A stretch of 64,000 bases of DNA from Lycorma delicatula (taxonomy: Eukaryota; Arthropoda; Insecta; Hemiptera; Fulgoridae). Shown piece after piece: positions 13,801 through 25,800 of the stretch; position 1 is the stretch's first letter; every line of letters starts with the position of its first letter. The position numbers and the translations under genes are program-made. The stretch is taken from NCBI RefSeq assembly GCF_047948215.1, contig NC_134465.1:53639841-53703840 (forward strand), in the 5' to 3' direction. Below the pieces are notes generated by a model. The model worked only from the letters and a program-made list of their open reading frames with translations. It was not told the DNA's origin and ran no database searches.

Positions 13801-16800
13801 GGGGGGGTGGATGTTGAAAAACAAATTTGGGCAGTTTGTTAGCCTAATAAAAAGGGCTTCAACTTTTATAAGGAAAATCTCTTGATGAAATGTTCTAGTG
13901 AAATTTTTTAATTTTACTTTTATCAAAACACCCCCCACCCCTTTTCCATTTTTTGAAAAAATTTAATAAAATCGTTCTACAAAAATGTAAAAAGTATAAT
14001 AAATCCTATAACATACAAAATCCTTTCAAGACTTATCCTCAACAGGATCGGTTTACAACTTGAGAAAGAACTAGGAGAATACCAGGGAGATTTCAGTTCC
14101 TGCAGGAGCTGTTCAGACTAGATCGTGAGTCTCAAACTAATAATGGATTACAACAGAAAAAGAAGTAAAGACATGGTGATGATAATGTTTGTAGACCTTA
14201 AGAAAGCATAAAATAGCATCCACAGAGAATCCCAACTAAAAAGAAAGACACCTCAGAACTACATCCCAAATTAATAAATATAAAACTGAACTTCATAAAC
14301 AACACTAAGTCAAAAGTGACATTCTGAGGCAAACTCTCAGAACCATTTGAGATCAAAGTAGGACTGCACCAAGGCGATGAACTTTCACTGCCACTACTGT
14401 TCATCTGCACTCTGGAAATTGTAATGAGGGAGGGAATTGCTCAAAAAATTACCCCCTAAATAAAAGCCAAATTATCAAATCAAATTGCTTTGTTTTCGCC
14501 GCCGATGATTTGGCACTGTTAGCAAACAACATCGTCAAAGCTAAAACACAGATATTAGAACTTCAAAACATTGCAAATAAAATTGGCCTCAAAATATTAT
14601 TCGAAAAGATTGAAATTATGCCCCAAAAACCAACACAATTAAAAGAAGTAAACATAAGCAGTAGTAAAGTAAAAATAGGAACCTAATTTAAACACTTGGG
14701 AAAATAATAACAAATAACCTAAATGAAAAAACCTCAATCCAAACAAGAATAAACAAACTAGTTAAAGCACAAAAATTAACCTGGTACACCTACAGTAGAA
14801 AATGTCTATCAATAAATGGAGAAATAAGACACTATTATACAGTTATAAAACTGGAAGCCACATATACAGCAGAAACACTCTTCCACCTGAATGAAAATCA
14901 AAGACTGACAGATTCCATAAAATCAAAAGAATCTGTACCAATACAAAGTACCAGAAAGATGGGCAATGGTGGATCGTGCCCAACAAAGTCGTGAACGAAG
15001 AGTTAGAACTCATCACTGATATCATGCATCAGAGGAGACAAGGATTCTTTGGACACATCATGAAGATGCAAGATTCAAGACTTCTAAAACAGCTGGTACA
15101 GTTCAATCTGTACTTGAAAAACCCCAAAACAGGATTGGATGGATCAGAGAAATAAGAAAGCATCTGAAGGAAATAGGCCTTACAACAGAAGACACTTCCC
15201 ACAGTTAAGATAAAATTAGATGGAAAAAATCTAGGACAAAATGTTCGCTTTACTCTCAGCAAGAAAGAAACTTGCAACATGAATGTTTTCAACACCAGAA
15301 AAGGCATGGAGATTATAACGTATGAAAAAGTACTGGGAGGACCACAAGGCTCAAACAGTCTTTCGAAGAGACTTGGATAATGGACTGACTAAAATGATCA
15401 TGTGTGATTCTAAAAGGTAAAGAAAAAATCCCCCTGAGGATGGCATCTTGCTATAAAGTTGAAAAAAATTGGTTTTCAAACAAGTCAACATACATACACT
15501 AAAATTCATTTATAGAAACTTTTATTTTGGGCTTAGGAATAATGTTAAAAAAATTTGTATGCAGTTCTAATATAAAAATATAGGATCATTTTTTGGGAAA
15601 AAATATTTTTTTCTAAAATGTCTGCTTTATGCACAGTAAGAAAAAATTATTTTTTGAAACAGATTGTTGTACTTTCCCTTTAGTATATCTATACTAACTA
15701 TATTAGTGGTGAGAAAGTAAAATACCCCCTGCTGGTAAAGTCTAACCCCTGCTGACCAGACTTACAGGGTATCATGGATTACCATTTGCCAGGCCTGATG
15801 TAGCTGCATGTAATCACAGAAAAAAATTATAAAAACTTAATAAGTTGGAACTTAGATATAATACAGTTAGATGGGCCTTTCCTAGAGATTTAATATAAAT
15901 TTCAACAGACTTCTGTATTTTTCATTATGTTTTTTAATCATTTACTATTTTTAAATTACATGAATTGCTAAGAAAAACGTTTTTTGAACATCTACAACAT
16001 GTTGAAAAGAAGTAATTATCGGTTAAGCTATGGCTTGGTTAGATTGCACTATTTCATTTTCATTTAGAGATTAATGAATATTTTTTATTTTCTTAAAAAA
16101 TTTTAATATATATTTATATAATATTTACCTATATTAATTTCAGTTTTAAACTAACTTCTTTAATATCTACATTAATTTGGTTATCATTATATGTATAATT
16201 GCTAAAAGAAAAAGAGGATAATCATTTATAGTAATCAAATATTTACCATAAACTTAATTTCTGAAGTAGTATTTTTTATATTAATTTGTATCTATGATAA
16301 ATATATTGATGTGTACGTGAAATCTGCTAATTAATGGTTAATCTTATGTTTTTTCCCAACAGTACGTTCAGTATTGATTAACAAAGTTCCAATTACAATC
16401 CTAAACATTTTGAATTATAAGGCAACCAAATAAATTGTAATTAGGAATTGTACTTTTTATTATTTTCAGAAAAAATTAATTAAATTTCAGAATGTGCTTT
16501 TGTCAGAAATTTTTTTAATTTAAAATTGTTTGAAATTATCATACAATTTATCTATCTTTTCAAAGTATGAATAGTTATTCATTTATCAAAGGTAATTTTT
16601 TAGCAGTTTTTTTTTTTACAACTTAATGCATGTAATGGGATTAAATAAACACTGAAGCAGTGAAGTAGGTCATAAATGATGCTGAGGAAAGTAGCTCAGA
16701 CTCTTAAGATTGCCCAGATAAAAATGGGTAATGGTCCAGCTTAGAAACCCTTTAAAATCGCCACAGGAAGAAAGAAATTAGTTGCTATCATATAGATGAA

Positions 16801-19800
16801 CCAGATTGCACTATCATTGTATAAAATTCAGAAACTTAAAAAACTTGCTTTTCAAAATACCCACAACACTTTGGCTCATAAAAGTAAAATTACTCAAAAA
16901 ATGTTTTGTGTAACTTGAATTTGTATATTTGAAACTATTTTTTATTATTGTGTAAAATTTAGATTGATGCTACTTGTAAGTTCATTAAAGAATGTTGATT
17001 TTTCTGATATTCATAATGTGATCTCATGTTTCTGTTGTAGGTACTAAAAGTTGCCATATTGGCAGAAAAATATGCTACAGATTATACATGGTATGTTGAT
17101 GTTATATTGAATCTTATTAGAATAGCCGGTGATTATGTTTCTGAAGAAGTTTGGTATAGAGTTATACAGATAGTTATTAATAGAGATGATGTTCAAGGCT
17201 ATGCTGCAAAAACTGTTTTTGAGGTAATTTTTTTTTTTATGTCCTGTATAGAAAGAAATTATAAAACAAGAAAAATTGATTTTGATGTTGAGGATTTTTC
17301 TTATACAGGATGAGCAACTTAAAACTGAGCTGCTACAGACTAAACATCAGTTGTGACATGTAAATTCGATGAATGAAATAAAAAAATGAAAATTAATTTG
17401 AATTAAGTATTTGCATTAGCAAAAACTTAGATATTTATACAAAAAAAATGTTTTAGTGAGCACCCTGCACATCAATGTGCTGAGTAATCATATTGAGAAT
17501 CACCTGTCGCAAACATAGTTGTCAGTGCTGAAGATTTCTTGTTTATTGTTCATCTTCATTTCATCAATAGTGTGGGGATTTGGTTCATAAAATCTGTCTT
17601 TCAGATAGCCCCAAAGGAAAAAATTACATCTAGACAAAATTGGAGAATACAGTGGCCACTGCTGTCTGCTGACAATTCATTGTTATGATGAAAATGTTCT
17701 CTTTTTCATGATTTGATAATCAAGTGTAGAATTCTTCAAAAATGTTGATGATGGATTTCTTTATTGAAAGTTTGATAAAAATATCAACTCCACTTTCACA
17801 GCATTCCGTACACAAATTTTCTCATCATGAAGTGGATGTTCAAACATCCGGTGAAGATTTACACTCCTGGATTTTACCTGGAGTGTGAATTAATATGCCC
17901 AGATTAATGAAGCTGTGCCTCATCTGATATCAAATATAGCATTGGGTCGATATGTCCATCGATTTTATTTTTGAAAAGCTAGTCTTAATAATTAAGACAT
18001 TTTTGTTTGTCTGTTCTCTTATATTGTTACATGAAAGTATTTCAAATTTTTATCATAACAACTTACGGGTGAAATGTGTATTTTACACTGCTTTGTTGTA
18101 ATAACTTAAATGCAAATCTTTTCAGATTGAGAAAAATTCTTGTTTGAATATCAGGCCCTGGCTTCTGGAGTCATAATGGAAAGTTGCCTGTTTTGTTTTG
18201 TGTTTGAAACTGACATTTTTTAACTGAATCATTTATGCTACTTTTTGCTTGAATACTGATTGTTTTGTTTTTTATTTTGTTTCTTTGAAAGATCGTGAAT
18301 GTACATAAGCTTCCACTATAGTATCCCTTTCCTTGATGGAATAAGCCATTTTAGAAAAACATCTTCAAACAACAAAACCTATAGTGCACCAAAGCATGAA
18401 CAGTTTATAACTTACAACAATAGATTAGAGTAGTAAATACACAACCAGTAGTGGCACTAGTAGGAGTAGAGATGATAGCAGTGTTAACTGCAGTTTGAGC
18501 TAGCTCAAATAACGGCAGTTCGGGCCGGCTTGGTTCAGTTTTAAATTGCTCATTCCGTATTTATTCATCTTTGAATTCATTTCATTTTTATCCATTGTAA
18601 CTAAAGAACAATTCACTTGTTTGAATGAAATTTATTGTACGTAATTGTATGTATTTATTACTTGTAGTGTCTAGATAATTAGACTGCTGTTGATTTGTCA
18701 CATTGAGGTAGTTTTATTGTAATGATTGAATCACTGTTACCAAACATACCCAATTAGATTATGATTACATGAGTTGTTTTAAACCAATGTTTTTCATCCT
18801 GCGGTCACTGATATGAAAGGAGGGGTTGCAAAATTAGCTCCAAATTTACACATAAACAATAATTAAATCATTTTATGAGAAAAAAATCATTTATTTTACC
18901 TTTTACTTACATTTATAAGGTATACATGAAAAGAAAATAAATTAATGCGATGTTTGCATTTGTTTTACATTTAAAAATTTCTCCTTAAGTGGATCTATAT
19001 CAGAAACACACAAAAGCAAATTGTTTTCAAGTATTAACAAACAATTCTTATATTTAGATTTTTGGGCAACCATAGACAAAAAACCCTTTTCACAGAGATA
19101 AGACGTGGCTAAAAAGATTATCATAGACAAAAAAATTTTTTTAATGTTTCTTTAAGGGTGAACTATTTCTTGAATTGCTGTTTTGTGTACATTACAGAAC
19201 TGTAAATACAATTTTTTTATCACCCTTAGTTTTAAATAAATTACGCTTCAAAAAAAATTATGGGAAAATATAGTTAAAATCTGTAAATTTTATAATTTTG
19301 CATGGTCATACCTATGTTAGAATGATTTCGCTGATGCTTTTCTTTTATAAATAGCCTCCGGCACATCCCAGATTAATGTCCACCAGTAATCAGCTAGCAT
19401 GTTAGTAGTATTCCATTTTCCTTTGTAGCGGCTTTCCATCCCCAAAATGTCTTGGTGGAAATGTTCACAGTGTTCATCACTTACGTCTCCGAGATTGTCT
19501 GGGAAGAAAATCCAGGTCTGAGCGGAGGAAATGTGTTTTCAAAGATATATTACATCCCATAGCTCTGTATGAAGTAAGAAGTTGTCTTATAATATCATGG
19601 TAATTGTAGGATTTTTCTTTGCCGAGAAATGTTTTGCAAACATGTTTAAATGAAACCCAAGCTACATTTTCTACATTATTTAACATTGACTTAAGTACAT
19701 CATCTTTGACCAACTCTGACCATCTTGAGGCCAGCAAATGTTTCTTCTTTAATTTTTCCTTCACTTACATTCGGAAATTTCTGCCTGATGTACAAAAATC

Positions 19801-22800
19801 CAGGACTACCTTCTTCATTGCTTTTACAAAATTTTTCATTAGTTTGACAATTTTTTTTGGGTTCAGCTAAGGACTCATGAATAATATTTTTCCCATTTGG
19901 AGTTAAGTTGTCTCGTTTCTTCCACTCTTTGGTAACATAATGTTTATCCCTAGTTCGGCTGTCCCATTTGCAAAGAAAACACATGCACTTAGTATAGCCT
20001 AACTAACTAAGTAACTATAACTTTCAAATCACCATATATGTTCCAGCTATGTTTTTTATAATTTATTTTTTCAAGAACATCTTTCATCACGTTGTATGTT
20101 TCTTTCAAATTAATACCATAAGCAATTGGTATCGAAGGATATTTGTTACTGTTGTGTAGTAAAACCACTTTTAAACTACACTTGAACGAATCTGAAAAGG
20201 CACCAGTCCTCAGGTTTATGAACTTGTCCTATGTGCAACATAAGCTTATCAATATTTGTGCAGTAAACCAGATTATTTTCATCAATAAAGTATTAACAAA
20301 GTTCTTTTTGTTGGCTTAGAAAGCCCAAAATTTTTATATTTTTTTGAAGTAAATTCCAACCTTGCAGTATTGATCCTATAGTTCAGCTTGATTTTGTGAT
20401 AAATTTAAATCCCTAACCAAGTCATTTCATTCACCTTGTGATATAACATGTGGCTTATTGGAAGATAATTCAAAATCAAAATCATTGTTAATCTTGTCCA
20501 TGAAAGCACTCTTCTTCAACATTAGATATGATGTCATAATTTGTGACTATGATCTGATTTAATTCTTTATCTAGTATTCTTTATTTATAGCTTACAAATC
20601 ATGTTAACAAAATTAAACAATAAAAAATGAGCTAACAAAATACAATATAGGAGCTTAAAATGCCTACTATACGTTGAAAAATAAAAAAATCCTTTAATTA
20701 AAATATATTTCAAAAATGGTGAGTGATAGAAAGATTCTGAGTTTATATTTGTTTTCAGCATCAAAAAAAGATTAAAATCACATATTGCTGTTAGAAAACA
20801 AAAATTATATTTTCAATTCTTCTGTGACTATATTTCCACATTCACTTTGACAAGCAAGCCAAAATCTTGAGACGTGAATTGTAGTTGAAATGTTTTATTG
20901 GCTGACATTTTGATGAGCTGGTTGTGAACCTTTAGCTGGTAACTTAGCAGCTGCAATCAACGTTTCTACTAAATGGATTCAGTATTCATCTATTCGAGAA
21001 ATCATGTTTTTTCTTCCAGGAAATACTCCACCAACTGAATTTTTGGCTCACACAAATACATCTTCATGCTATCCAAACTGTGGTGAATAAGAGTTGTCTT
21101 CTTCATCCAAATTTTTCTCACTACAATCAGAAGTTATTGGAATCATATCAAAATATTTGCTTTGCTCGAATAATCTAGGAATCAAGCTTCTTAATGAAAG
21201 CATGAATTTTGTCTGTCAATAAAAAATTATTTTATCATGTCCATGAAAATTCACATTCAATTCAAGCCAACAGCAATATATACTCATTATTCTATAAAAA
21301 CATTGAGAATGGGATTTGTTTATCTTGGAAAAATATTATTAATTTATCTCACAATTCCAATAATTGGGTTAACACTTTCCCCAGATAACCATCTGATTTC
21401 AAGAAGAGATTTTTTTTTCTTTTCGCCCATTTTGTCGCGTAGTTAGCAAACAGCCTGTTCTGTAATGGTTGACTTTTAATAAATAAATAATTTTTTACAG
21501 CTTTGAGATTTTCCGTCGTATTTTTTGTGGCAAGAACATGTCTATGAAGGAAGCAGTGTGCGTCCATTCTGCCCTTGGTATAAGACAATCTTTTAATTTT
21601 TCCACTGTTCTTTCATGTTATCGCCTTTGTACCATCAATACATGTTGTCCAATCTATATTATAGTTTTTTGGTAGCTTTATAAAAAACTATTGTCCTGTT
21701 GTTTGACAGGGTATTGATTTGCAAAGCAACATATTCTGTTTGATTGATCTGCTCCTATCGCACTCATATCTCACAAAGATAAGAACTGGGAAAATTTTAG
21801 CCACATTCATCAAATTGAATATTAAAAAATTCACTTAAACTCTTGCTGAATTATCTGATTGTAAACATCGGCAGTCATATTATCGATTCACCTTGATACT
21901 GTGTCATTAGAAAGTGGAATTTTTTTCAGTTTATTGCTTCTTCCACTCCTATTAAAACACTGATTATATCAATTACAGCCGGCAATATGAGGTTTTCTGC
22001 AGTTGCACGGGGTTTGGAAATCTTAGCTACTTTTAAAGTTATGACATAAGATGCTTCAAGTGTACTTTTATCAGTATGCCTTTACTTACAAATAGAGCTT
22101 GTTGATTTCTAACGGTAAGTAATTTGCTTTTGAAAAATTCCAAGGGTTTGCTTTTATGATCTGAATGTTTAGTTTACAAGTGTGAAATTAATTTTGATGG
22201 CTTCATGCTTTTATTGGAGAGGACTTGAAAGCAGACAACATACTGTGGCTTTTCATCTAATGAGGTAAACCATAATTTAAATAAATGTCATTGTACAATC
22301 TTGTCTTTCTACCAATCAATTCACTGAATGTAGATGGCTCACTTTGTTTTTTCACAAATTTATCCATTTTGCATAAGAATGTAATTGGGGAAAAAATAGT
22401 TTCACCATTTGATCTCATACTAAAAAGCTGAAACCTCAATTATTATTATTTTCAATGAAACTATGCTTTAAAAACTTAAGTAGAGGCACCAGTCACACGC
22501 TTCACATCCAAACTAAACTTATATTCTGCAATCCCTTACGCCTTTTTTATACTGCTGAGAGCACAATGTGTTTAAATATATCATATACATGTTTGAACAT
22601 GATGCTCCCACAGCAAATATTTTGCAAGCAAACCAAATTAATTACTAGAAGCATGCAAACATCAAGTTGGAATCTTTAAATTGCTCATGTTTCTACACTT
22701 CTACATGCATGTTCATATCTATCACTATCAACACAGCTAAATAGTTTTAACTAGGTTTCATTGGGTTGGGATTAGGGGTCGCAAAATATTCATTTTATTA

Positions 22801-25800
22801 ATTTTTTTACTTTTTTGGGGTCATGGAGCTAAAAAGGTTGAGAATCACTGTTTAAACTACAGATTTCCGAAGTTAGTTCAATTAATAAAATATTAATTTG
22901 TTGTGGAATACCAATTTATATGCTCTTGCTGACATTATTTTTATTTAGTTCAGTTAGTTTGTGTTTAGTAAATTATTACATATTATAATTTCATAATAAT
23001 AATAATAATAATAATAATGGTTTCCATTAAATATGTTGAACAATTTTAAAATAATGCTGTAATAAAACATTAAAATAGAAATAAATTATGTATAATGCAC
23101 TCAACATTTAGTGCTTGCGACATAAACAATAAGTATTGCATTGTAAATTTAATTTAATTAGAAAAGATGGAATGATATTTAGTCATCATGCATAAAGATT
23201 TGTTTTGTGTTTTCTCAAGAAGGATATTGCAAAATAATTAAAAGTAATTAAGTGATATATCCACTTTACCAGCAAATAAGTGTTAAGTCCTCGAGATGTT
23301 TTGGTTTTTCAAACCATCATGAGGAGTTAAAATATTATAATTAAGTCAAAAGTTAAAATATGTATACAGTCATGACTGTTTGCTTGTTAACAGTATACTG
23401 AAGAGAATATAAAGATACTGTACTTGATTGAAATGTAATTAAAAGGAAAACCATGTTATAAAAAAATATTTTAGTTATGATTATTATTTCTTTATGTTTT
23501 GTATTTGGTACTCGTTTAAATAATTTGTATTCTGTAAAAAATTTCTGTTCATTAATTAGATTTTTTAGGTTTTTATGTATGTGGAATTTCTCTAAATGAT
23601 GTGTACATAAATAAAATGATTGTAAGAAATATTTAAAATTATTATAAATGTATTTGGATGGTAAGTATGACCACTATCTAAAATGTGTTTAGCTAAATTA
23701 GAATTTTTGGGTTTATTGTTTTTAATATTATCAATGTGTTCTTTTGCATATATAGCAAATTTATGATTGGTCATACCAATATATATATCGCAATCCTCAC
23801 AATCCAGACTATATAATATACCACCCCCTGTTTGTTCGGAAAAAAACCAAAAGATCTCAAGGACTTAACATTTATTTGCTGGTAAGGTGAATATATCACT
23901 TAATACTTTTATTATTTTATTAAAATATACCAGCAGAACCATGTACAAGAAATTTATAAGGATATTGTACTGTCTTCAAATTTACATGAATGCGTTTTAT
24001 TCATTATCTGATTGCCTCCCTTCATAGTCTTATGCTACCCTCTTGTGAAAAAAATTACAGTATATTAAAGAGATTTAACAGATTCTGACAAAAAAAAAAA
24101 CATTACGATTGGATAATTTTTATGCCTGTAACAAAAAAAAATTGAAACTACAAAAATTATGATAATTTAATTGCAGAATTTCTACCGCGTTTTTTATTAG
24201 CAAATTTTTTTTTTTTGCTTTGTGTTTATGAAACATTGTTTGCTGATTTTTAAAATAATACTTTCAAGCAAATCGGTTGAAAATTGGGCAAAATATGATG
24301 AAAAGCCCGTGTCATAAATCACAGATTAGTAACATATGTTAGTATAAGTGAAAGTAGATTCAGAAAAGTACGTTTTATAAAAATCCCCACCACTGAAAAA
24401 GGTATTCAGATTGACAAAAAACAATTTTTACTGTATAGTATTATTCATTACGAATCGTTATGTGTTACATGTTTACCGATATCATTTGTCAGAAAAGATA
24501 TTTATAGACCTCAAGTAAAAGTGACGTATTTATCACCACAAATTCCTTCTTTTTTTTGTGTATGCCATATATCATAATTTATTATGTGTTTCATTACATC
24601 GATATGTTGCTACTAAGATAAGCTATTTTTATAAGTAATAAATAAATCCATAATCGTCATAGCAATTATAATACACAAGTCACACACACACACACACACA
24701 CAAGCACATTTCTGAGAAAAAAATGGGTCATACTCTTTCTAGTCTAAATAAAACATTTTACATCGTATAAACATGGTTCAAATTGTGTAATAAAACTGAT
24801 TCCTTTGTGAATCTAAAACAAAATAACTGACTTAGATGCAATATAAAATGATTTTGTAACAGCGTTTTAAAACTGACGTCGTACATAACCAGTTCCAAGA
24901 CTAAATGATCTGAAAAGGTTAAAAAGATATTTTTAGTATATTTATTTATCTAGTATATATGGATAATTTTCTGAACAATTTAAGCCCAGAACCAAACAAA
25001 GGATTATTCGGTAGATGCTGAGGACCTCACCAGTTTAGAAAAAAAAGTTTAAGAAAACTGCTTGTAAAGTGTTTTAAAACTGTCTTTTTTTATTTTTATG
25101 TCCTGGACACAAATTACTTTCTCTTTTTCCTTTTGAATGAACAGATGTGATTAAAAATGCTGCATTTTAAAATAAACAAAAACTATAACAAACATCCTCT
25201 GCTACTAATGTTTCAAAATGTACTGAAATAGAAACTTTGAAATGTATATCTCAAATCATTGCAATCCCTACTGCATTCGCACATTTATTCTGTTCACAAC
25301 AGAAAAAGGTTTTGAAAAGGTAAGATAGTTGCAAATCTAAACATTAGGGAGCAGTGACTTGAAGTCCCGGTCACATCCATGCTTCAAAATTATATCTGGA
25401 CCTCTACTATTTTCGCTACAAGTAGTGTTATGATTTTTTGTTTGAAAATTTACAAGTTATTTTTGAAAGTTTATACTTTGAAAAAATGTAAAAAGAAAAA
25501 GTTGATTTTTTTTGTACAAAAACAAGGGGTAACATAGGAGAACCTTAACTTAATGGAATTTAAGTTAAAATTATTATTTAAAATAAAGAAATTTTAAAAC
25601 TTCAATTTTTTTCATTAGAAATACATAGCTTTTTACACCTAATAGCAATTATTATTATTATTTCCAGGCAATTTGTACTCGCATTAATTTTAATATATCC
25701 TTAAAATTCTTTGATATGCTTGAGATATATTATGATAAATGCATTAAATTTGGTCAAACATTGTCTTTAGCATTATTGCTTGACTCATTTGTTATGAGGA

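Noticed and set aside
24681..24702. CRISPR-like or regulatory tandem repeat
   Set aside because: It is a plain CA microsatellite.
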